Below, piece after piece: positions 9,171 through 17,808 of a stretch of DNA of 64,000 bases (its first letter is position 1; each line of letters begins with the position of its first letter). The stretch is from Pelagibius sp. (GTDB taxonomy: Bacteria > Pseudomonadota > Alphaproteobacteria > Kiloniellales > Kiloniellaceae). The notes beneath the pieces were generated by a model. It worked only from the letters and a program-made list of their open reading frames with translations, did not search any database and had not been told where the DNA came from. Where the stretch lies: contig NZ_JANQKD010000003.1 in assembly GCF_028281305.1 (NCBI RefSeq), positions 88,393 to 152,392 on the forward strand, in the 5' to 3' direction. Position numbers and translations under genes: made by a program.

Positions 9171-10489
9171 GCGGCCTTGCCCTCTCCGCCCTCGCCTTTG
9201 CAGTGATGCTTGGGCTGATCTTCCTGCGCATGCCCATCGGCGCGGCCATGCTGCTGACCGGCCTGGCCGGCACCTGGATCGTCACCGGCACGCCGGTGCC
9301 GGTTCTCGCCCAGATGAAATCGCTGACCTACGACACCTTCTCCAGCTACTCGCTCTCCATCGTGCCGCTGTTCCTGCTGATGGGGCAGTTCGCGGCCAAG
9401 TCCGGCATGTCGGAAAGCCTGTTCCGTGCCGCCGCCGACTGGCTGGGCCACCGCCGCGGCGGCGTCGCCATGGCCGCCGTCGGGGCCTGCGGCGGCTTCG
9501 GCGCGGTCTGCGGCTCCTCGCTGGCCACCGCCGCCACCATGGGGCAGGTCGCCCTGCCGGAGATGCGGCGCCTGCGCTTCTCCGATGCGCTCTCCACCGG
9601 CGTGCTGGCGGCCGGCGGCACACTCGGAATCCTGATCCCACCCTCGGTCATCCTGGTGATCTACGCCATCCTGACCGAACAGAACATCATCAAGATGTTC
9701 GTTGCTGCGCTGGTGCCCGGCATCCTGGCGGCACTGGGATACATGGCCACGGTCGCAATCTATGCCCGCGTAAGGCCCGAAGCAGCCCAGACCGCCCCCC
9801 GCGTCCCCTATCGGGAGCGCTTCCGGGCCCTGGCCGCCATCTGGCCGGTGGTCTTCATTTTCGCCCTCGTCATCGGCGGCATCTATCTCGGCTGGTTCAC
9901 GCCGACCGAGGCGGCGGCCATCGGCGCCGTCGCCACCGGCGCCTATGCCCTTGCGGTCGGCCGGCTCAGCCGCCGGGACTTCGTCGACTGCGTCCTGGGC
10001 GCGGCCTCAGCCACCGCCATGATCTTTTTCATCGTGCTGGGCGCCCAGGCGCTGAACACCTTTCTCGCCCTGACCCAGACGCCCCAGGCCGCCGCCGACT
10101 GGGTCTCGGCCTCCGGGCTCTCGCCCTGGGTGGTGCTGACCCTGATCCTGGCCTGCTACCTGGTCTTCGGCTGCGTCATGGACTCGCTCTCCATGATCCT
10201 GCTCACCATCCCGATCTTCTTCCCCATCGTCATGGCTCTGGACTTCGGCCTGACGCCGGAGGAAACGGCCATCTGGTTCGGCATCCTCGCGCTGATGGTG
10301 GTGGAGGTCGGCCTGATCACGCCCCCTGTGGGCCTGAATCTGTTCATCATTCATTCCCTGGCGCGCGACATTCCTTTGAGCGTCACCTATCGCGGGGTGG
10401 CGCCCTTCGTGCTCAGCGACATCCTGCGCATTGTGGTGCTGGCGGCTTTTCCAGGGATCACGCTGTGGCTGATGCGGGCGATGTTCTGA
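9167..10489 (+). CDS. TRAP transporter large permease (DctM family)
   Basis: 440 aa; FLRMPIGAAMLLTGLAGTW..., FGAVCGSSLATAATMGQVALPEMRR, GGTLGILIPPSVILVIYAILTEQNI. Confidence 0.93.
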   Translation: MSGLALSALAFAVMLGLIFLRMPIGAAMLLTGLAGTWIVTGTPVPVLAQMKSLTYDTFSSYSLSIVPLFLLMGQFAAKSGMSESLFRAAADWLGHRRGGVAMAAVGACGGFGAVCGSSLATAATMGQVALPEMRRLRFSDALSTGVLAAGGTLGILIPPSVILVIYAILTEQNIIKMFVAALVPGILAALGYMATVAIYARVRPEAAQTAPRVPYRERFRALAAIWPVVFIFALVIGGIYLGWFTPTEAAAIGAVATGAYALAVGRLSRRDFVDCVLGAASATAMIFFIVLGAQALNTFLALTQTPQAAADWVSASGLSPWVVLTLILACYLVFGCVMDSLSMILLTIPIFFPIVMALDFGLTPEETAIWFGILALMVVEVGLITPPVGLNLFIIHSLARDIPLSVTYRGVAPFVLSDILRIVVLAAFPGITLWLMRAMF

Positions 10490-10490
10490 A

Positions 10491-10982
10491 ATGACGCGCC
10501 CACCGCAACACCTGGACTACGGCCTGCTGAACGGCCTGGGCGGACATCTCTTCCGCCATGCCTTCCTGCGCGGACAGCAGGTGTTCTCCGAGGTCTTCGC
10601 CGATCAGGCCATCACCCCGCTGCAGTTCATGACACTGGAACTGGTGATGCTGAACCCCGGGGTCAGCCACAAGGACATCTGCGCTGCCATGGCTTCCGCC
10701 CCCTCGGTCATGACGACTTCGCTGAAGCCACTGATCCGCGACGGCGTCCTGCTCCGCGAGCGGAAATCCGGCGACGGCCGGTCCATCGGCTATCGGCTTT
10801 CCGCCAAGGGCGAAACCTGGTTCAGGGCCATCCGCCCGCAGATCGATCTGGCGGAGGACAAGCTCTTCGCCGGTCTCAGTGCCGCGCAGCGCCGCGCGCT
10901 GCTGGAGGCCATCCGCCAGCTTACGGAGCGCGATGCTTTGAGCGGATACACAGAACCCGAAGGCCGTCGCGCCCGGCGCTGA
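10491..10982 (+). CDS. MarR family transcriptional regulator
   Basis: 163 aa winged-helix: ITPLQFMTLELVMLNPGVSHKDICAAMASAPSVMTTSLKPLIRDGVLLRERKSGDGRSIGYRLSAKG. Confidence 0.88.
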   Translation: MTRPPQHLDYGLLNGLGGHLFRHAFLRGQQVFSEVFADQAITPLQFMTLELVMLNPGVSHKDICAAMASAPSVMTTSLKPLIRDGVLLRERKSGDGRSIGYRLSAKGETWFRAIRPQIDLAEDKLFAGLSAAQRRALLEAIRQLTERDALSGYTEPEGRRARR

Positions 10983-11015
10983 CCCGCGCGGCTGCGGCCT
11001 CAGGGTTTGTAAGGC

Positions 11016-11627
11016 TCAGCGCTCGGCGAGAGCCAGGCGCAGGCCGAGCAGGCCGAAGGCCCCGGCAAAGCCGCGCCGCAACCACAGCATGACCCTGGGC
11101 TTCGAGATCACGTAGCGCCGGGTCGCCGAGGCGAAAGCGCCGTAGCCGACGAAGACGATGAAGGTCAGCGCCATGAAGGTGGCCGCCAGCACCAGCATCG
11201 AAGCGGTGGCGTTGGGCGCCGCCGCCGGCACGAACTGGGGCAGAAAGGCCAGGAAGAAAAGCGACAGCTTCGGATTCAGGATGTTCAGCAGGAAGCCGTT
11301 GACGATGACCTTGATGCCGGAGACCGACGCGCTGCGCTCCGAAACCTCCAGGCTGCCGCCTTCCCGCAGAATGCCCCAGGCCATGTAGAGCAGATAGGCC
11401 ACACCGAGATACTTCACAATCTGGAACGCCAGGGCGGAGGTGTGCAGGAGGGCCGCCAGCCCGGCGATACTGGCCGCGATATGCGGCAGAATCCCAAGAG
11501 TGCAGCCGAAAGCCGCCAGAACGCTGGCCTGCCAGCCTTTGCTGAGCCCGTAGGCAAGGGTGTAGATGACCCCGGTTCCGGGCAGCAGGATGACCACGAT
11601 GGAGGTCAGCAGATATTCGGCGGACAT
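11016..11627 (-). CDS. LysE family translocator
   Basis: MSAEYLLTSIVVILLPGTGVIYTLAYGLSKGWQASVLAAFGCTLGILPHIAASIAGLAALL; start trimmed to MSAEYL. Confidence 0.9.
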   Translation of the reverse strand: MSAEYLLTSIVVILLPGTGVIYTLAYGLSKGWQASVLAAFGCTLGILPHIAASIAGLAALLHTSALAFQIVKYLGVAYLLYMAWGILREGGSLEVSERSASVSGIKVIVNGFLLNILNPKLSLFFLAFLPQFVPAAAPNATASMLVLAATFMALTFIVFVGYGAFASATRRYVISKPRVMLWLRRGFAGAFGLLGLRLALAER

Positions 11628-11711
11628 CGGAAACCCTTTCGAAGGCAGGCAGCGTGACAGCACAAAAGACCAGAGATCCAACGGCTTTTCAAGCCGGCCG
11701 GAAGGGCGCTG

Positions 11712-13013
11712 TCAGTTGAAGATGACCGCCGTGTCCGGGCCGAGGACCAGGTCCGGTAGCCAGAGGGTCAGCGCCGGCACGTAGGTGATGAGGATCAGGA
11801 CCACGATCAGCGGGACCAGGAACGGGATGACTGCCATGGTGACCTTTTCGAAGGGCACCTTCCCCACCTCCACCATGATGTAGAGGCCGATCCCCATGGG
11901 CGGCGTGGCGATGCCGATGAGCAGTGCCAACTGCAGGACAATGCCGAAGTGGACGCGGTCGACCCCGAAGCTGTCGATCACCGGCAGCAGCATGGGAACC
12001 AGCATGAGCTTCGCCGGCACCCCCTCCACGACGCAGCCGATAAGCAGGACGAAGACGATCATCAGCGCCAGGAAGACGGCGCGGCTCTCGGTCAGCGCGA
12101 AGATCGCGTCCCCCAGCTTCTGCGGCACCTGCTCGATGGCCAGCAGCCAGCCCATGGCGATGGAAAAGCCGATGATGATCATGATCACCGAGGTCATCAG
12201 CATGGTGTCGGTGAGCGCCTTCCACAGCCGTGCCCAGGTCAGCGAGCGGTAGACGACGCCGAGCACCAGGCAGTAGAGGCAGGCCAGCACCCCAGCCTCG
12301 GTCGCGGTCACGATGCCGCCGAGGATCGAGCCCAGGATGATCCCCGGCGCGACGAGGGCCAGCACGCCGTCGATGCCGGTGCTCAGCACTTCCCGATGGC
12401 CGGCTCTCTCCTGCGTGGGGAAGTTGTGGCGAATGGCCAGGATGCGGTTGAAGGTCATCAGCGAGAGGCCGACGATCAGGCCGGGAACGACGCCGGCCAG
12501 AAACATCCGCTCGATAGACTGCTGAGCCAGAAAGGCATAGACGACGAGGCCGATGGAGGGCGGAATGATCGGCCCGACCACAGCCGAGCAGACCGTGACG
12601 GCCGCAGCGAACTCCGCCTTGTAGCCGCGCTCCTTCATCGCCTTGATCTCGATGGTACCGAGCCCGGCGCAGTCCGCCACGGCGGCGCCCGAAACCCCCG
12701 CGAAGATCATTGACGAGAGAACGTTGACCTGCGCCAGCCCGGCCTTGAAGTGCCCCACCAGGGCATTGGCGAAGTTGAAGATGCGGTCGGTCATGCCGAC
12801 CACGTTCATCAGGTTGCCGGCCATGATGAAGAAAGGCACGGCAGCGAGGGAGGGTTTGTTCACCCCCTCCAGGATCTGCTGCGGGACGATGTAAAGGGCA
12901 TCGGAAAACTCAGAGGTCGCGAAGGCCAGGAGAACCGCCGCGCCGATGGCCATGGACACCGGCACCCGCAGCAGGATCAGCGCGATGAAGGCGATGAAGA
13001 GGACGGCGGCCAC
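11712..13013 (-). CDS. TRAP transporter large permease (DctM family)
   Basis: 433 aa; MIFAGVSGAAVADCAGLGTIEIKAMKERGYKAEFAAAVTVCSAVVGPIIPPSIGLVVYAF. Confidence 0.93.
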   Translation of the reverse strand: MAAVLFIAFIALILLRVPVSMAIGAAVLLAFATSEFSDALYIVPQQILEGVNKPSLAAVPFFIMAGNLMNVVGMTDRIFNFANALVGHFKAGLAQVNVLSSMIFAGVSGAAVADCAGLGTIEIKAMKERGYKAEFAAAVTVCSAVVGPIIPPSIGLVVYAFLAQQSIERMFLAGVVPGLIVGLSLMTFNRILAIRHNFPTQERAGHREVLSTGIDGVLALVAPGIILGSILGGIVTATEAGVLACLYCLVLGVVYRSLTWARLWKALTDTMLMTSVIMIIIGFSIAMGWLLAIEQVPQKLGDAIFALTESRAVFLALMIVFVLLIGCVVEGVPAKLMLVPMLLPVIDSFGVDRVHFGIVLQLALLIGIATPPMGIGLYIMVEVGKVPFEKVTMAVIPFLVPLIVVLILITYVPALTLWLPDLVLGPDTAVIFN

Positions 13014-13032
13014 GCTCTCTCTGTCCCCTTTT

Positions 13033-13593
13033 CTAGCTGTCCACGGCCGGCAGCGTGTGCGGCTCCGGCCAGTCGAACCAGGCCTTCACGAAGTCCAGCA
13101 GGGCGTTCATGAAGATCAGAAGGCAGGAGATTCCCAGCGGGATCGAAAGGGTGTAGCGCTCCAGTTCGCCCCAGGGCGTCACCACAGCGTCGATCACCCC
13201 GACCTGGGATGCGATGATGGTGGGCATCTGCAGTAGGATCACGCCGGTCACCGTCATCACCACGAGGGCGACGAAGTAGCGCGTGCCGCGCATCGCGCCG
13301 TCCCCCAGGCGCAACACCACAAAGTCGACGGCAATATCCTTGCGGAAGCGGTAAACGGCATAGAAGCCGAAAAACGACATCCAGACGAAGAACTGCATCG
13401 TCCAGGGCCAGATCCAATAGAACGAGAGGTTCAGCGGACGCAGCAGGATGGTCGCCGCCGTGCCGATCAGCATCAGCAGAAGACAGAGGTTGGCGATTAC
13501 CAGAAAGACCCGGCCCAGGGCCTCCAGCAGACCGTCGAGGCGGAAGGCGAGCCGCGCCAGCGGCCCGCCTTCAAGGTGTTGTCCCCCCGACAC
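13033..13593 (-). CDS. TRAP transporter small permease (DctQ family)
   Basis: 186 aa; four hydrophobic segments, PWTMQFFVWMSFFGFYAVYRFRKDIAVDFVV; between dctM and dctP. Confidence 0.88.
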   Translation of the reverse strand: MSGGQHLEGGPLARLAFRLDGLLEALGRVFLVIANLCLLLMLIGTAATILLRPLNLSFYWIWPWTMQFFVWMSFFGFYAVYRFRKDIAVDFVVLRLGDGAMRGTRYFVALVVMTVTGVILLQMPTIIASQVGVIDAVVTPWGELERYTLSIPLGISCLLIFMNALLDFVKAWFDWPEPHTLPAVDS

Positions 13594-13596
13594 CGC

Positions 13597-14607
13597 TTAC
13601 TGCGGGGTCCGTGTCGCCTCGACCATCGCCAGGAAACCCTTGGGCAGTTCCCCTTGGGACTCCAGGTCCTGATAGAACTGCGCCATGGACTCGACGAAAG
13701 GCTTACGATCGATATTCACGAAGGTCACGCCCTGTTCTTTCATGCGGGCAATCGACTCCTCCGCTGCCGTACCCATGATGTCATGGCTGTAGGCACCGGC
13801 ATCGACGTAAGCGCGGTTGACGGCATCCTGCAGTTCCGGGGCGAGCTTGTCGTAAGCCGCCTGGTTCGTCATGAAGCCAATCGATTGGTAGTACTCGTCA
13901 TGGCGGACCACGTGGGGTGCCACCTCGTAGAACCGCATGGACTCGACCAGGGCGATGGGGCTGTTCACCGCGCCGACAATCTTCTTGTCGATGGCCTGAT
14001 AGACATCGGTCCAGGCCAGGGTCTTCACGTCCGCGCCGAGATGGGTCCAGGTCGCAATCGCGGTCTTGTTGGGATGCATGCGCAGCTTCAGACCTTTCAT
14101 GTCCTCGTAGCTGCGCACGTCTTCATTCGTCACCATGACCCGGTAAGGCCCGCGGATGATCGCTGTCGGGTCGCCCAGCACGCCGACACCCGCCTGCTCC
14201 GAGGCATTCTTGAACCAGCCCTTGGCCATATCGCTGTTCATGAACCGCACCCAGTGGTCGCGGTCGTCGAAGAGGAAGGCAGCGCTGATCCAGGTGATTT
14301 CGGGCACCCACTTCTTCATGTAGGTGGAGCCCTCGGCATAGAGATGCACGGTGCCCAGCTTGAGCTGCTCCATCACCGCGTTGGTCTTGCCGAGCTGCTC
14401 GTTCGGATACATTTTGATCTTCAGCTTGCCGCCGCTGTATTCCTCGGTCAGGTCGGCGAAGCGCTGGAAAACTTTTCCTTCCGGGCTGTCGGGCGGCATC
14501 TTATGCGCCATCCGCCATTCCTCGGCTGCCTGCGCGGCAGAGAGTCCGGCGCCGACGGCCACGACAGCCCCCAGCAAAGCGGACATACAGGTTCTCAAGA
14601 GTGTCAT
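13597..14607 (-). CDS. TRAP transporter substrate-binding protein (DctP family)
   Basis: 336 aa; signal peptide then AHKMPPDSPEGKVFQRFADLTEEYSGGKLKIKMYPNEQLG. Confidence 0.93.
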   Translation of the reverse strand: MTLLRTCMSALLGAVVAVGAGLSAAQAAEEWRMAHKMPPDSPEGKVFQRFADLTEEYSGGKLKIKMYPNEQLGKTNAVMEQLKLGTVHLYAEGSTYMKKWVPEITWISAAFLFDDRDHWVRFMNSDMAKGWFKNASEQAGVGVLGDPTAIIRGPYRVMVTNEDVRSYEDMKGLKLRMHPNKTAIATWTHLGADVKTLAWTDVYQAIDKKIVGAVNSPIALVESMRFYEVAPHVVRHDEYYQSIGFMTNQAAYDKLAPELQDAVNRAYVDAGAYSHDIMGTAAEESIARMKEQGVTFVNIDRKPFVESMAQFYQDLESQGELPKGFLAMVEATRTPQ

Positions 14608-14953
14608 CGCTACCCCCTCTGATTACCGGCAGGGCCGGGCGCGGCCTGGCCGCAGAATGCGGCGCGTGATCCGGGATTGGCCGGCTGGTCTCCGGCCGCA
14701 AGAGGTGGGTCGCGCCGTCTTTCGCCTTTTGCGATACTCCCGGCATTAGATCGCATGCTGCGTTCGGCGGTCAATAGGGCCACCGGCGGCACTTACCGGG
14801 GGTAGTGCGGCATACCGGCGCTTCGGCTGACGCTTGCGCAGACCCAGGACTTGACGGTTACATCCTGGAACAGAAGTTTGCGCACAAACGGCGCAAAGAT
14901 ACGGGGTCACGCCGAGAAGCGGGCCCGGCAGACAGTGAGGAGAGGACGGCAGG

Positions 14954-15910
14954 ATGGCGGGCAAGGCCTTCGCATCCCAGGGCGACCTGGAGGAAAAGAC
15001 GATCACCTTCGAGGAACTGGGCGATGGACTCTATGCCTATACGGCGGAGGGTGATCCCAATTCCGGCATCATCATCGGCGATGACTCCGTCATGGTGGTC
15101 GACACGCAGGCGACCCCGGTCATGGCCCAGGGGGTGATCGACCGCATCCGCGAAGTGACCGACAAACCCATCGACTATGTCGTACTCAGTCACTATCACG
15201 CCGTGCGCGTGCTCGGCGCTTCGGCCTACGGCGCCAGGCAGATCATCGCCAGCCGTGACACCCACGACCTGATCGTCGAACGTGGCCAGCAGGACTACGA
15301 CTCCGAAGTCGGGCGCTTCCCGCGGCTCTTCCAGTCGGTGGAAACGGTGCCGGGCCTCACCTGGCCGAACGTGATTTTCGAAAGATCCCTCACCCTCCAT
15401 CTGGGCCAGCGCGAGGTGCAGATCCTGCAGCTCGGCCGCGGCCACACCAAGGGCGACACCGTGGTCTGGCTGCCGAAGGAAAAAGTCCTCTTCGCCGGCG
15501 ACCTGGTGGAGTTCGGTGCTACGCCCTATACCGGCGATGCCTATCTGAAGGACTGGCCCGAGACGCTGGGCCGCCTGCGTGACCTCGGGGCAGAGAAACT
15601 GGTGCCCGGGCGCGGCGCCGCCCTGAAGACCCCTGAAGCGGTGGAGGACGGCATCGCCGGCACGCAGGCTTTCCTGACCGAGATGTATCAGTCGGTGGCC
15701 AAAGGCGTGGCGGAAGGTAAGGCGCTGAAGGACATTTACGGCGAGACCTTCGAGCGGCTGGAACCCAAGTTCGGCGGCTGGGTGATCTTCGAGCACTGCA
15801 TGCCCTTCGACGTCGCGCGGGCCTACGACGAGGCCTCCGGCATCACCGACCCCAGGATCTGGACTGCCGAGCGCGACGTGGAGATGTGGCGGGCCCTGGA
15901 ACAGGACTAG
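14954..15910 (+). CDS. MBL-fold metallo-hydrolase-like protein with altered HxHxDH motif
   Basis: SGIIIGDDSVMVVDTQATP..., VVLSHYHAVRVLGASAYGA, LGRGHTKGDTVVWLPKEKVLFAGDLVEFG. MBL architecture, but HxHxDH reads HYHAVR. Confidence 0.85.
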   Translation: MAGKAFASQGDLEEKTITFEELGDGLYAYTAEGDPNSGIIIGDDSVMVVDTQATPVMAQGVIDRIREVTDKPIDYVVLSHYHAVRVLGASAYGARQIIASRDTHDLIVERGQQDYDSEVGRFPRLFQSVETVPGLTWPNVIFERSLTLHLGQREVQILQLGRGHTKGDTVVWLPKEKVLFAGDLVEFGATPYTGDAYLKDWPETLGRLRDLGAEKLVPGRGAALKTPEAVEDGIAGTQAFLTEMYQSVAKGVAEGKALKDIYGETFERLEPKFGGWVIFEHCMPFDVARAYDEASGITDPRIWTAERDVEMWRALEQD

Positions 15911-15932
15911 TCGAAGACGAAACGCCGCGGGC

Positions 15933-17603
15933 ATGCCCAAGACCTACAAGAACCCACGCTATCCCTATCGCCGCAGTGCCGATCAAGGTGCCGGCGCGGG
16001 CGCCGCCCACCATCCCGTGGTCATTGTCGGTGCCGGCCTCGTGGGCCTCGCGGCAGCGGTGGATCTGGCGCAGCAGGGGATCGCCACGGTGGTCCTGGAC
16101 GACGACGACACCGTCAGTTTCGGCTCCCGCGCCATCTGCTTTGCCAAACGCAGCCTGGAAATCCTCGACCGTCTGGGTCTGGGTGCACAGATCCAGACCA
16201 AGGGCGTGACCTGGAACAAGGGCAAGGTCTTCTGGCGCCACAGCTTGATCTATGACTTCGATCTGCTGCCCGAGGGGGGACACCGCTGGCCCGCGTTCAT
16301 CAATCTGCAGCAGTACTACGCCGAAGAGTGGCTTGTGGAGCGGGCCATGGCGACGGGGCTTGTGGATCTGCGCTGGAAGAACCGCGTCGTCGCCGTGGAC
16401 CAAGACGCCGCTGACCCGGCTCTGGAGATCGACACGCCCGACGGCCCCTACAACCTGACCTGCGATTATCTGCTGGCGGCGGACGGGGCCAGGAGCACGG
16501 TACGCCGGGCCTTGGGCCTCGACTTCACCGGCCAGGTCTTCCGCGACCGCTTTCTGATCTGCGACGTGGTCATGAAGGCAGACTTTCCCAGCGAACGCTG
16601 GTTCTGGTTCGATCCGCCCTTTCATCCCGGTCAGTCGGCGCTGCTGCACCGCCAGCCGGACAACGTCTGGCGGATTGACCTGCAGCTCGGCTGGGACGCC
16701 GACCCGGAAGAGGAGAAGCGGCCGGAAAGGGTGATCCCTCGCCTGAAGGCCATGCTCGGCGACGACGTCGACTTCGAGATCGACTGGGTGTCCGTCTACA
16801 CCTTCCAGTGCCGCCGGCTGGAGCGCTTCCGTCACGGCCGCATCTTCTTCATCGGCGACTCCGCCCACCAGGTCTCGCCCTTTGGCGCCCGCGGCGGCAA
16901 CGGCGGCCTGCAGGACGGTGACAATCTGTGCTGGAAACTCGCTGCCGTTCTGAAAGGCGAAGCGCCGGAGCGGCTGCTGGACAGCTACGACGCCGAGCGC
17001 ATACCGGCGGCCGACGAGAACATCCTGAACTCCACCCGCAGCACCGACTTCATCACACCGAAGACTGCGATCAGCCAGCTCTTCCGCGACGCAACCCTGG
17101 AGCTGGCGGCAGAGCACCCCTTTGCCCGCCCCTTGGTCAACTCCGGCCGCCTGTCGCGCCCGGCAATCCTGGAAGGATCGCCCCTCCTCACCGCCTCAGA
17201 GGGCCGGCAGCCCCCGGGCCTTCCGGTCGGCGCGCCCTGCGCCGATGCACCGCTCATCCGGGGGAACGAGAAAGCCTGGCTGCTGCAACTGCTGGCCGGC
17301 GGTTTCGTTGGCCTACACTACCAGGATGGCGATGATGCTGCGGCGGGCAGCTCTTCAGAGAGTGACCGACTGGCGGAGGCCTGGCCGCAGCTTCGAGTAC
17401 TGGCGATCCGCGCACCAGGTGCCGCCGTGGCAGGGTCCGAGGCCGCCTGGGTGGACAGCGAGGGCCTTTTCGCCGAACGTTACGGCGCCAGGCCCGGCGC
17501 CTTTTATCTGGTCCGTCCGGACCAGCATCTGGCCGGGCGCTGGTCCGCGCTTCGGGCCGACAGCGTCGGCAAAGCCATGGCCAAGTCTCTTTCCCTTGCG
17601 TGA
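15933..17603 (+). CDS. FAD-dependent oxidoreductase (MhpA/3-HPP hydroxylase-like)
   Basis: 556 aa; PVVIVGAGLVGLAAAVDLAQQGIATVVLDDD, YLLAADGARSTVRRALGL, GRIFFIGDSAHQVSPFGARGGNGGLQDGDNLCWKLAAVLKG. Confidence 0.93.
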   Translation: MPKTYKNPRYPYRRSADQGAGAGAAHHPVVIVGAGLVGLAAAVDLAQQGIATVVLDDDDTVSFGSRAICFAKRSLEILDRLGLGAQIQTKGVTWNKGKVFWRHSLIYDFDLLPEGGHRWPAFINLQQYYAEEWLVERAMATGLVDLRWKNRVVAVDQDAADPALEIDTPDGPYNLTCDYLLAADGARSTVRRALGLDFTGQVFRDRFLICDVVMKADFPSERWFWFDPPFHPGQSALLHRQPDNVWRIDLQLGWDADPEEEKRPERVIPRLKAMLGDDVDFEIDWVSVYTFQCRRLERFRHGRIFFIGDSAHQVSPFGARGGNGGLQDGDNLCWKLAAVLKGEAPERLLDSYDAERIPAADENILNSTRSTDFITPKTAISQLFRDATLELAAEHPFARPLVNSGRLSRPAILEGSPLLTASEGRQPPGLPVGAPCADAPLIRGNEKAWLLQLLAGGFVGLHYQDGDDAAAGSSSESDRLAEAWPQLRVLAIRAPGAAVAGSEAAWVDSEGLFAERYGARPGAFYLVRPDQHLAGRWSALRADSVGKAMAKSLSLA

Positions 17604-17610
17604 GTCTTTT

Positions 17611-17808
17611 ATGCCGGAACATCTGAGAACGGACCCGGGCCTTGCCGCCCCCGACGACTTCTATGCGGCCTTGATGGAACTGCACCGGGATCTCGCCCCG
17701 GAGGACAGCACCAAGGTCAACGCGAAGCTGGTGCTGCTCCTCGCCAACCACATCGGCGACATGCGGGTTCTGCGCGAGGCCATCGACGCTGCCCGGCCGA
17801 AGCCGTGA
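17611..17808 (+). CDS. DUF2783-like small protein
   Basis: 65 aa MPEHLRTDPGLAAPDDFYAALMELHRDLAPEDSTKVNAKLVLLLANHIGDMRVLREAIDAARPKP, directly after the FAD monooxygenase and overlapping the next CDS by 4 bp. Confidence 0.8.
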   Translation: MPEHLRTDPGLAAPDDFYAALMELHRDLAPEDSTKVNAKLVLLLANHIGDMRVLREAIDAARPKP

